Part shown: positions 1 to 5,772 of the stretch, piece by piece
Layout of the letters: each line of letters opens with the position of its first letter
Position numbering within the stretch: the stretch's first letter is position 1
Source of the DNA: Acidobacteriota bacterium
GTDB taxonomy: Bacteria > Acidobacteriota > Terriglobia > Terriglobales > Acidobacteriaceae
Direction: 5' to 3'
NCBI GenBank assembly: GCA_021781255.1
Contig: JAJXXG010000574.1
Coordinates: forward strand, 1 to 7,970
DNA length: 7,970 nucleotides
The notes under the pieces: generated by a model
What the model was told of the DNA's origin: nothing
The model's input: the letters and a program-made list of their open reading frames with translations, nothing else
Databases searched by the model: none
Position numbers and translations under genes: made by a program

Positions 1-109
1 GGGCAGTCGCGGATTTGCCGGTCAAGAACTTTGCGAGCCCCAGGCTCTGAGTTTTCACCGTCGCAGGCCCCGCAGTGCCATCCTGCCGATTGTGTCTCGA
101 TGGGCGTCT

Positions 110-145
110 CCGCATTTTCTGTGCATTGGGCCGCAGAAAATGCGG
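110..145. repeat. Perfect 12-bp inverted repeat (hairpin)
   Basis: CCGCATTTTCTG (110-121) and CAGAAAATGCGG (134-145) are exact reverse complements around a 12-nt centre. One G-U and one G-C pair can lengthen the stem inward. No T-run follows on either strand, so it is not a standard intrinsic terminator, although it could end transcription of a gene lying to the left. It sits just upstream of the candidate sigma-54 promoter, so a protein-binding or REP-like role is also possible. Confidence 0.6.
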
Positions 146-150
146 CTCTA

Positions 151-166
151 TGGCACAATGTGTGCG
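151..166 (+). promoter_or_regulatory. Candidate sigma-54 (RpoN) -24/-12 promoter
   Basis: TGGCAC at 151-156 followed by GTGC at 162-165 gives the required GG-N10-GC spacing. Compared with the known consensus TGGCACG-N4-TTGCW, the -24 element TGGCAC is complete and the -12 element has three of four TTGC bases (GTGC). Transcription would start near 177, leaving a leader of roughly 240 nt before the CoA-transferase gene. Amino acid catabolic operons are often RpoN-dependent (for example the Bacillus subtilis bkd operon), which fits the genes downstream. No activator gene is present in the window. No convincing sigma-70 promoter was found in this stretch. Confidence 0.45.
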
Positions 167-178
167 AAAAGTGAAATG

Positions 179-188
179 TTGTGCACAA
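179..188. promoter_or_regulatory. TTGTGCACAA palindrome, possible operator
   Basis: This is a perfect 10-bp palindrome just downstream of the start point predicted for the sigma-54 candidate. A related dyad, GCACA-ATG-TGTGC, lies at 153-165, and both share the GTGC/GCAC core. Paired GTGC-type half-sites next to a promoter suggest a regulator site, but I cannot assign a regulator family. Confidence 0.3.
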
Positions 189-266
189 AGTAGCTTATTT
201 GCCAAGGTATTGCGAAATAGACGGCGAATACAGTCTGGAATTCCGCCTGGAACGTGCGCGAGAAGG

Positions 267-342
267 GTGACAACCGTCACAGCGCGGCCCCCTGCCAAAG
301 AGGAAAATAACGCGGGTTTGAAGGGAATCGAGAGCGGTTCCC
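267..342 (+). promoter_or_regulatory. Two small hairpins in the 5' leader
   Basis: GTGAC-AACC-GTCAC (267-280) is a perfect 5-bp dyad with a 4-base centre. GGGAATC (323-329) pairs with GGTTCCC (336-342) around a 6-base loop, with one G-U pair. The first could be a DNA operator or an RNA hairpin. The second ends directly before a GGAGG at 343-347 and could affect access to it. No T-run follows either one. Confidence 0.3.
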
Positions 343-358
343 GGAGGCGCTACCAGTG

Positions 359-451
359 ATGGAACGATCAACGCCGATGCACCTCCTGAGGTGGATGTGC
401 GGAGGCGGCTCGAGATGGCCTGGAGCGAGGATTACCAGCGCAAGCGCATGA
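359..451 (+). CDS. Possible 30-residue leader ORF overlapping the CoA-transferase start
   Basis: ATG at 359 has GGAGG at 343-347 with an 11-nt spacer and reads 30 codons to TGA at 449-451, running 37 nt past the ATG at 415 in another frame. The predicted peptide begins MERSTPMHLLRW and has no recognisable domain, membrane segment or run of branched-chain codons, so it is not a classical attenuator peptide. Translation through it would open the leader structure but would also pass over the start of the next gene. It may simply be a chance reading frame with a good ribosome site. Function unknown. Confidence 0.2.
   Translation: MERSTPMHLLRWMCGGGSRWPGARITSASA
380..405 (+). promoter_or_regulatory. 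Alternative pairings around the CoA-transferase ribosome binding site
   Basis: GGAGG at 401-405, 9 nt before ATG 415, is the evident Shine-Dalgarno site. CCTCC at 382-386 is its exact complement across a 14-nt loop and could hide it. The same CCTCC also falls in a competing local dyad, CACCT-CCTG-AGGTG (380-393). The two pairings exclude each other, as in a translational switch, but they are short and may be coincidental. Confidence 0.25.
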
Positions 452-1731
452 GCGCCGCGCAGGCGCTGGAAGCCGTACCATCGGGCGCCCGTGTATGGAT
501 TCAGTCGGGCTGCGGCGCTCCGTCTGTTCTAATTGACGCGCTCGTGGCGAGAGGCCACGAGCTACGCAACGTCGAAATCGTGCACATGAAGAACCTGGGC
601 CCGGCGGAGTACACGCGGCCCGAGTACGAAGGACATTTCCGCCATCGCGGACTGTTCCTGGGCGAGAACGTACGCCAGGCAGTGTGCGAAGGCCGGGCCG
701 ACTACACACCCATCTTTCTCAGCGAGATTGAAGGCCTTTTCGAGACGGGCGCGTTGCCGCTTGATGTGGTTCTGATGCAGGTTTCGCCGCCGGATGCGCA
801 CGGATTCGTGAGCCTGGGGACAACGGTGGATTGCACGCTGACCGCAGTGCGCTGCGCCCCGATCGTGATTGCCGAAGTGAACCGGCAGATGCCGCGCACG
901 CACGGCGAGACGGCCGTGCACGTGAGCCGGATATCCGCGATTGTGGAGAGCGACCGGCAACTGCTGGAGTACCCGACCGAGCCACTCACCGATGTGCACA
1001 TGCGCGCGGCGCGCAACGTGGCATCGCTCATTCCAGACGGGGCAACGCTGCAGACCGGCATTGGCGGGATCGCGGAGGCCGTTCTGCATTGCCTTGACGA
1101 CAAGCGGGATCTGGGCATCCACACCGAGATGTGCCCTGACGGCGTGATCGATTTGATGGAGGCGGGCATCATCAACGGTGAGCGCAAGACGCTGCACCGC
1201 GGCAAGGCCGTGGCTTCGTTCGTGCTGGGCACGCAACGCCTCTTCGATTTCATTCGCGACAATCCCAGTTTCGAGTTCCGTCCCATCAGGTATACGATCG
1301 ATCCGTTTGTGATTGCGCAGAACGACCGCATGGTGGCCATTAACGGCGCGCTGCAGGTGGATATGACGGGACAGGTGTGCGCCGACTCGCTGGGAACGCT
1401 GCCCTACAGCGGGTTTGGCGGGCAGACCGATTTTATTCGCGGCGCGGCGCGGTCAAAAGGCGGTGTACCGATTATCGCGCTGCCCTCGACGGCGCGGGGC
1501 GGCACAGTGTCGCGCATCGTGCCTCTGCTGGAGCCGGGCGCAGGCGTTGTGACCTCGCGCGCCGACGTACATTACGTGGTGACGGAGCACGGAATCGCCT
1601 ATTTGCACGGAAAGACATTGCGCGAAAGGGCCGAAGCGCTGATCGCGATTGCGGATCCGCGTTTTCAGGCCGAGTTGGAGGATTTTGCCGTACGCTCTCA
1701 CTATATGGAGCGGAAAGCGATACTCGTTTAA
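415..1731 (+). CDS. Acetyl-CoA hydrolase/CoA-transferase family protein
   Basis: This 438-residue cytoplasmic enzyme belongs to the family that includes 4-hydroxybutyrate and butyryl-CoA:acetate CoA-transferases, and its length is typical. Start ATG 415 is chosen because GGAGG lies 9 nt upstream; the longer GTG start at 391 has no proper site. The family's catalytic glutamate is seen as E238 in GIHTEM (234-239), where it forms the glutamyl-CoA thioester in known members. The glycine-rich [14 protein letters not shown] segment (331-344) belongs to the CoA-binding C-terminal domain, and an IGGIAEA loop is at 216-222. The gene is first in an operon with a 2-oxoacid:ferredoxin oxidoreductase and ilvE, so likely substrates are isobutyryl-, isovaleryl- or 2-methylbutyryl-CoA with acetate. 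That specificity is inference; propionyl/succinyl-CoA transfer or plain acetyl-CoA hydrolysis remain possible. The ferredoxin gene starts 25 nt downstream. Confidence 0.9.
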   Translation: MAWSEDYQRKRMSAAQALEAVPSGARVWIQSGCGAPSVLIDALVARGHELRNVEIVHMKNLGPAEYTRPEYEGHFRHRGLFLGENVRQAVCEGRADYTPIFLSEIEGLFETGALPLDVVLMQVSPPDAHGFVSLGTTVDCTLTAVRCAPIVIAEVNRQMPRTHGETAVHVSRISAIVESDRQLLEYPTEPLTDVHMRAARNVASLIPDGATLQTGIGGIAEAVLHCLDDKRDLGIHTEMCPDGVIDLMEAGIINGERKTLHRGKAVASFVLGTQRLFDFIRDNPSFEFRPIRYTIDPFVIAQNDRMVAINGALQVDMTGQVCADSLGTLPYSGFGGQTDFIRGAARSKGGVPIIALPSTARGGTVSRIVPLLEPGAGVVTSRADVHYVVTEHGIAYLHGKTLRERAEALIAIADPRFQAELEDFAVRSHYMERKAILV

Positions 1732-1756
1732 GGTATGCGTAGAGGGAGAAACGGGA

Positions 1757-2083
1757 ATGACCGACGCCGAGAAGCTGGAGCGAAAACCGGAGCGAAAGCC
1801 GGACAGGGGCCAGTTGCGCATCGACGAGCAGGAGTGTAAGGGTTGCGGGCTTTGCATTGAAGCCTGCCCGCCCAAAGTGATCGGCATGAGCGAGCGGCTG
1901 AATCACTACGGCTACCGCACGGCGGTGTATGCCGGCGCCGGCTGCACGGGCTGCGGCATCTGCTTTATTGTTTGCCCCGAGCCGGGGGCGATTACGGTGT
2001 ACCGGCAGGTAAGTGCGCACGAGGTTGAAGCGCGTCCGTCAAAGGCCGCCACGGAGGATACGAGCGCATGCGCAAGCAACTGA
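1757..2083 (+). CDS. 2-oxoacid:ferredoxin oxidoreductase delta subunit, 2x[4Fe-4S] ferredoxin
   Basis: This 108-residue protein has two classical CxxCxxCxxxCP clusters: C27, C30, C33, C37 and C63, C66, C69, C73. Each should hold a [4Fe-4S] centre passing electrons from the TPP site to free ferredoxin. ATG 1757 is preferred because AGGGAGA lies just upstream and the cluster domain follows after a short lead; the frame stays open further upstream, but into the end of the preceding gene. Residues 8-15 (ERKPERKP) come from a 12-bp tandem duplication at 1777-1800 and make a charged N-terminal tail. About 25 polar residues follow the second cluster. The next gene begins inside this one (16-nt overlap), which supports a subunit role. 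By itself it resembles any bacterial 8Fe ferredoxin; the assignment rests on context. Confidence 0.88.
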   Translation: MTDAEKLERKPERKPDRGQLRIDEQECKGCGLCIEACPPKVIGMSERLNHYGYRTAVYAGAGCTGCGICFIVCPEPGAITVYRQVSAHEVEARPSKAATEDTSACASN

Positions 2084-3165
2084 TGAAGGGCAACGAAGCG
2101 ATCGTCAAGAGCGCCATTCTGGCCGGGTGCCGTGCGTTTTACGGATATCCCATTACGCCAGCCAGCGAGATTGCCGAGGCCGCGGCGGAGTTCATGCCGA
2201 AAACGGGCGGCGTCTACGTGCAGGCGGAGAGCGAAGTGGCGGCCGTCAATATGCTCTATGGCGCTGCGTCGGCGGGCGTGCGAGCCATGACCGCGTCGAG
2301 CGGCCCCGGCATCAGCCTGATGCAGGAAGGCATCAGCTACATGGCTGGAGCGGAGCTGCCCTGCGTCATCGCCGACATTATGCGCGGCGGGCCTGGGTTG
2401 GGCAACCTCGGCTCGGAACAGGGCGACTATCACCAGGTGGTGAAGGGCGGCGGCCACGGCAACTATCGCACCATTGTGCTGGCTCCGCACTCGGTGCAGG
2501 AGATGGCGGATTTGACCGCGCTGGCCTTTGATCTGGCCGACCGCTATCGCAACCCGGTGGTGATTCTCGCGGACGGTTTCGTCGGCCAGATGATGGAGCC
2601 GGTGGAGTTTCCGCAGGCGGCCACCGCGCCGCGCCTTCCTGAGTGGGCCGTGACCGGGACAGCGGCGTCGCGCAGCAATCTCATCACATCGCTTCATCTG
2701 GACTTCGACGAGCTGGAGAAGCACGTTCTTGCCCTGGAAGCCAAGTACAAAATCGCCGAGCAACGCGAGCCGCGCGCCGAGGAGTGGTTTGCCGAGGACG
2801 CGGAGATTGTGCTGGTGGGCTACGGCATCGTAGGCCGCATCTTGAAGGCAGTAACCACCGAGGCACGGGCGGGCGGACTGAACGTGGGCCTGCTGCGGCC
2901 CATTACGCTGTATCCATTTCCCACCGCGCAATTCCAGCGCCTGGCTCAGAGCGCGCGCATTTTTGTAGTAGTGGAGATGAGCAACGGCCAAATGCTGGAG
3001 GACGTAAAGCTGGCGCTCAACGGCGCGCGACCGGTCGAGTTCATGAATCGATTGGGCGGCAACGTTCCAACGCATAATGCGGTGCTCGAATTTGTGCATG
3101 AACTGGCACGGTGCGGCGGGCTGTCAAGGCGAATTGTCGAAGAGGAGCGAATGGCAAATGTCTAG
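2068..3165 (+). CDS. vorB: 2-oxoacid:ferredoxin oxidoreductase alpha subunit (3-methyl-2-oxobutanoate dehydrogenase VorB type)
   Basis: This 365-residue alpha subunit has the pyruvate:ferredoxin oxidoreductase N-terminal fold (about 5-180) followed by the transketolase C-terminal-like domain (about 245-340). Family landmarks are KGNEA near the start, GYPITP (26-31), [11 protein letters not shown] (52-62), [12 protein letters not shown] (78-88) and [10 protein letters not shown] (106-115). These segments resemble bacterial VorB (2-oxoisovalerate) more than pyruvate enzymes, by my recollection of the family. ATG 2068 has GGAGG at 2053-2057 (10-nt spacer). An in-frame ATG at 2083 overlaps the ferredoxin stop as TGATG and is a possible alternative, but the [11 protein letters not shown] beginning fits the family better. 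It works with the delta and beta-gamma subunits to oxidise 2-oxoacids to acyl-CoA plus CO2. The neighbouring ilvE favours branched substrates; 2-oxoglutarate cannot be excluded. Confidence 0.9.
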   Translation: MRKQLMKGNEAIVKSAILAGCRAFYGYPITPASEIAEAAAEFMPKTGGVYVQAESEVAAVNMLYGAASAGVRAMTASSGPGISLMQEGISYMAGAELPCVIADIMRGGPGLGNLGSEQGDYHQVVKGGGHGNYRTIVLAPHSVQEMADLTALAFDLADRYRNPVVILADGFVGQMMEPVEFPQAATAPRLPEWAVTGTAASRSNLITSLHLDFDELEKHVLALEAKYKIAEQREPRAEEWFAEDAEIVLVGYGIVGRILKAVTTEARAGGLNVGLLRPITLYPFPTAQFQRLAQSARIFVVVEMSNGQMLEDVKLALNGARPVEFMNRLGGNVPTHNAVLEFVHELARCGGLSRRIVEEERMANV

Positions 3166-4636
3166 CGAATCCATTCAGGGGTACACAATCTCGCACGGCA
3201 AGGCCAAAACCTTCTACGAGCGCTATGAGCGCAAAGAAGAGCTGCAACATCAGACGCATTTCTGCCCCGGCTGCGGTCACGGGCAGATACACAAGATGCT
3301 GGCCAAGGCGATTGACGATCTGGGCGTGCAGGACAGAACGATCATGGTGGGCCCGGTGGGCTGCGGAGTCTTCACGTATTACTACTTCAATGTGGGCAAC
3401 GTCTCGGCCGCGCACGGGCGAGCGCCGGCCGTGGCCAGCGCCATGAAACGCAGTCGGCCGGGAAGTATCGTCATCAGCTACCAGGGCGATGGCGATCTCG
3501 CCGCCATCGGGTCGGCGGAGATTTTGCACACCGCCAACCGCGGCGACAGCATCACCGTGATTTTCGTCAACAACGCCGTCTACAGCATGACCGGAGGACA
3601 GGCGGCGCCGACCACATTGATCGGACAGAAGAGCACGACGACTCCGATGGGCCGTAATCCGGCTACTGAGGGCTACCCGCTGCACGTAAGCGAACTGCTG
3701 AGCACTCTCGAAGCGCCTGTCTACATTGAGCGTGTGGGCCTGGGCGATAACAAGCAGATTGCGCAGGCGGCGCGTGCTATCCGTCGTGGCCTGGAAAACC
3801 AGGTACGCGGATTAGGCTTCTCATTCATTGAAGTGCTTTCACCCTGCCCGACGATCTGGAAACTTACTCCTGTGGAGGCGCAGCACTGGGTGCGTGATGT
3901 GATGGAGAAGACTTTCCCGCTGGGAGTCTACCGCGACCGCACGAAAGAACGGCTGGCTGCGGCTCCGCTCGAACCGGATGCGGCGCCGCCACTCGGCGAT
4001 CTTGTGCGAATTCTCGGCGTTGCCGAAGAGGATCTGCCTGAGGGAAACACCGCTGCTCTTGCGCGGGACAGGGAGGTCAATCTCGAGTTGCGCATCGCGG
4101 GATTTGGCGGGCAAGGCGTTTTACTGCTCGGCGAAATGCTGGCCGAGGCCGGTCTCGATGCAGGGCTTGAGGTCTCGTGGTTGCCCTCGTATGGGCCGGA
4201 GATGCGCTCGGGCACGTCGAACTGCCATGTGCGGCTGTCGCGCCAGACCATCGATTCGCCGCTGGTGACCGCACCCAATCTGCTGGTGGCGATGAACGAG
4301 CCCTCGCTCCGCAAGTTCGAAAAGAGCGTGCGCTCCGGCGGATGGATCATCTACAACGGTGACGAGTATCCGGCCGATTGCGCGCGCGAAGGCGTGCATG
4401 TGCTCGCCGCTCCATTCACGCAACTGGCCGATGAACTCGGCGACAAGCGGGCAGCAAACATGGTGATGCTGGGCGCGCTGCTGGAGATTGCAGGCGCATT
4501 GCCGCAGGTAAGTATCGATGCCGCGTTACAGCGGCTGGTGAAGAACCAGCGCTGGGTGGAACTGGACGTGCGCGCCATGGCGATGGGAAGGGAATTGAGC
4601 AGGAAATCGTTTAAGGAATCGATCGAGGAGGCCTGA
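3158..4636 (+). CDS. 2-oxoacid:ferredoxin oxidoreductase beta-gamma fusion subunit
   Basis: These 492 residues hold two subunits that are usually separate. Beta (about 1-265) binds TPP: CPGCGH (36-41), GDGDLAAIG (110-118) and VNN (137-139) form the GDG...NN Mg-TPP motif. C36, C39, C69 and C230 are spaced like the four cysteines holding the beta-subunit [4Fe-4S] cluster in related enzymes. A linker of about 40 residues, rich in Ala and Pro, leads to gamma (about 307-470), with GFGGQG (315-320), [13 protein letters not shown] (344-356) and AMNEPSL (378-384). ATG 3158 has AGGAG at 3143-3147 and overlaps vorB by 8 nt; the frame is open further upstream but that stretch lies within vorB. No stop or frameshift separates the two domains and both look intact, so this is a working fusion rather than an error. 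ilvE follows after 1 nt. Confidence 0.9.
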   Translation: MSSESIQGYTISHGKAKTFYERYERKEELQHQTHFCPGCGHGQIHKMLAKAIDDLGVQDRTIMVGPVGCGVFTYYYFNVGNVSAAHGRAPAVASAMKRSRPGSIVISYQGDGDLAAIGSAEILHTANRGDSITVIFVNNAVYSMTGGQAAPTTLIGQKSTTTPMGRNPATEGYPLHVSELLSTLEAPVYIERVGLGDNKQIAQAARAIRRGLENQVRGLGFSFIEVLSPCPTIWKLTPVEAQHWVRDVMEKTFPLGVYRDRTKERLAAAPLEPDAAPPLGDLVRILGVAEEDLPEGNTAALARDREVNLELRIAGFGGQGVLLLGEMLAEAGLDAGLEVSWLPSYGPEMRSGTSNCHVRLSRQTIDSPLVTAPNLLVAMNEPSLRKFEKSVRSGGWIIYNGDEYPADCAREGVHVLAAPFTQLADELGDKRAANMVMLGALLEIAGALPQVSIDAALQRLVKNQRWVELDVRAMAMGRELSRKSFKESIEEA

Positions 4637-4637
4637 A

Positions 4638-5675
4638 ATGAATGCGGATGCCGACCCAAACCTGATTGTGTATTTCGGCGGGAAGTACATGCCCATGGGC
4701 GAGGCGCACGTTGGAATTATGACGCATGCCCTGCATTACGGAACCGGAGTCTTCGAAGGGATTCGCGCTTACTGGAACGAGGCCCAAAAAGACCTGTTCA
4801 TCGTGAGGCCCATGGAGCACTACCAGCGCTGGAAGCAGAACAGCGGAATTCTGCGCATCAGCGTACCATTCGAGCCCGAAGAGTTGTGCGAGATCACCGC
4901 CGAGCTGGCGCGGCGCAACAATCTTCATACCGATCTCTATATCCGGCCGCTGGCCTATAAGTGCGCCGAGCGCATCGGCGTCGCCATCGACGATCAGGAC
5001 GCATTCTTCATCGTCGTGCTGCCCTTCGGCGAGTATCTGCACAGCGAGAACGGGCTGCACGCCGGCGTCAGCTCCTGGCGGCGGATCGACGACAACATGA
5101 TCCCTCCGCGCGCCAAGATTTGCGGCGCCTACGTAAACAGCGCGCTGGCCAGCGACGAGGCGCGCAGCAGCGGATTCGATGAAGCCATCCTGCTCAACGA
5201 AAGCGGCCATGTGACCGAGGGGTCCACCTGCAACCTTTTTATGCTGCGCAAAGGCCGGCTGATTACGCCGGATGTGACCGAGAACGTGCTGGAAGGCATC
5301 ACGCGCGATTCAGTGATGGAATTGGCGCAACGCGAGCTGGGGTTGGAGATCGTGGAACGGCCCATCGACCGCAGCGAGCTATATGTGTGCGATGAGTTGT
5401 TTCTGACCGGAACGGCTGTAGGCCTGGCGCCAGTGACGCGCGTCGATCATCGCCCGGTGAGGGATGGAGCCATCGGCGCGGTGACGCGAAAAATGCGGCA
5501 GTTGTACAACGACGCCACGCACGGGAATCTGCCGGCGTACCGCAAATGGCTGTTTCCGGTGTATGGACGGGATCGGACGCCGGAGCAGAATGCAGCGCGG
5601 CAGGCAGAAACGAGTTTAGAGCAGTTCCAGGATAAATGTGCCCTGCCGGATTTTGTGGCAGGTCGCCCCTCCTAG
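4638..5675 (+). CDS. ilvE: Branched-chain amino acid aminotransferase IlvE, with C-terminal extension
   Basis: This fold-type IV PLP enzyme (345 aa) exchanges amino groups between Val/Leu/Ile and 2-oxoglutarate in the cytoplasm. The start has GAGGAGG at 4625-4631 and lies 1 nt after the previous stop. Seen features are HYGTGVFEGIRAY (33-45), R64 in the PLP-phosphate position, the Schiff-base lysine K160 in PRAKICGAYVNS (157-168), the PLP-contact glutamate E194 in TEGSTCN (193-199), and FLTGTAVGLAPV (255-266). Typical members are about 305-310 residues and end near the WLFPVY at 304-309. Here about 36 extra residues follow, and the last 18 are encoded inside an inverted-repeat element. D-amino-acid transaminase and aminodeoxychorismate lyase are relatives, but the motifs fit IlvE best. 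Its place next to the VOR-type genes suggests it supplies or receives their branched 2-oxoacids. Confidence 0.92.
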   Translation: MNADADPNLIVYFGGKYMPMGEAHVGIMTHALHYGTGVFEGIRAYWNEAQKDLFIVRPMEHYQRWKQNSGILRISVPFEPEELCEITAELARRNNLHTDLYIRPLAYKCAERIGVAIDDQDAFFIVVLPFGEYLHSENGLHAGVSSWRRIDDNMIPPRAKICGAYVNSALASDEARSSGFDEAILLNESGHVTEGSTCNLFMLRKGRLITPDVTENVLEGITRDSVMELAQRELGLEIVERPIDRSELYVCDELFLTGTAVGLAPVTRVDHRPVRDGAIGAVTRKMRQLYNDATHGNLPAYRKWLFPVYGRDRTPEQNAARQAETSLEQFQDKCALPDFVAGRPS

Positions 5676-5730
5676 GGGTCGGGTCGACTCGAGTGTATTG
5701 CCTTCCGGGTATAGCAATCCTGGAACTGCT
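5620..5730. repeat. 111-bp element with perfect 14-bp terminal inverted repeats across the ilvE end
   Basis: AGCAGTTCCAGGAT (5620-5633) and ATCCTGGAACTGCT (5717-5730) are exact reverse complements 83 nt apart. Inside are CCTGCC/GGCAGG (5642-5647 and 5657-5662), CCCCT-CCT-AGGGG (5666-5678, holding the ilvE stop) and ATTGC/GCAAT (5697-5701 and 5714-5718, overlapping the outer stem by 2 nt), plus the palindrome ACTCGAGT (5687-5694). An RNA copy could fold into a branched structure with a long closing stem. This could be a MITE- or REP-like insertion, a terminator/processing signal, or a structured spacer limiting read-through to gdhA. No target duplication is clear and no T-run follows the closing stem. 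Confidence 0.6.
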
Positions 5731-5736
5731 GTAGCC
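5721..5736 (+). promoter_or_regulatory. Weak sigma-54-like motif upstream of gdhA
   Basis: TGGAAC at 5721-5726 and TAGC at 5732-5735 keep the GG-N10-GC spacing, with one mismatch in each element compared with TGGCAC and TTGC. A start near 5747 would give a leader of about 26 nt for gdhA. The site overlaps the right arm of the inverted repeat, so the match may be accidental. Taken alone it is weak; it is listed because a better match sits ahead of the operon. Confidence 0.2.
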
Positions 5737-5772
5737 TGAGCCTATGCCGGCCCAGTCAAGGAGGAAAAACGA

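Larger units (their letters stand above)
1..414. other. Intergenic/leader region upstream of the operon
   Basis: No convincing complete gene lies here. The first 50 bases have one open + frame ending in a TGA at 48-50 (last residues NFASPRL), which could be the tail of an upstream gene. A GTG-started - strand frame running off the left edge from base 58 is about as plausible, so neither is called. From about 100 on, the region is dense in dyad symmetry: hairpin 110-145, GCACA-ATG-TGTGC 153-165, palindrome 179-188, GTGAC-AACC-GTCAC 267-280, GGGAATC/GGTTCCC 323-342 and CACCT-CCTG-AGGTG 380-393. This pattern fits a promoter and a structured 5' leader. I recognise no known riboswitch. Confidence 0.6.

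Noticed and set aside
75..359. 94-codon GTG-started frame in the upstream region, cysteine- and arginine-rich
   Set aside because: No ribosome binding site, no recognisable domain, and it crosses the strong hairpin and promoter-like sites. Its stop overlaps the leader ATG as TGATG, which is intriguing but not enough.
391..414. Longer GTG start for the CoA-transferase
   Set aside because: ATG 415 has GGAGG at ideal spacing and gives the usual family N-terminus; the GTG has no suitable site.
562..1340. Overlapping - strand open frames opposite the CoA-transferase gene
   Set aside because: Antisense shadows of a gene with intact catalytic motifs; no ribosome site or domain seen.
1912..3099. 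Long - strand open frame of 395 codons opposite the ferredoxin and vorB genes
   Set aside because: It is antisense to two clearly recognisable genes, has a low-complexity composition rich in His, Arg and Ala, and matches no family; GC-rich coding DNA often leaves such antisense frames open.
3077..3157. Extended N-terminus for the beta-gamma subunit
   Set aside because: The extra 27 codons lie within the end of vorB, have no family similarity, and ATG 3158 has its own AGGAG site.
5683..5693. Adjacent GTCGAC and CTCGAG sites resembling a cloning polylinker
   Set aside because: Only 11 bp, inside a natural-looking palindromic stretch, with no vector sequence around it; chance is the simpler explanation.
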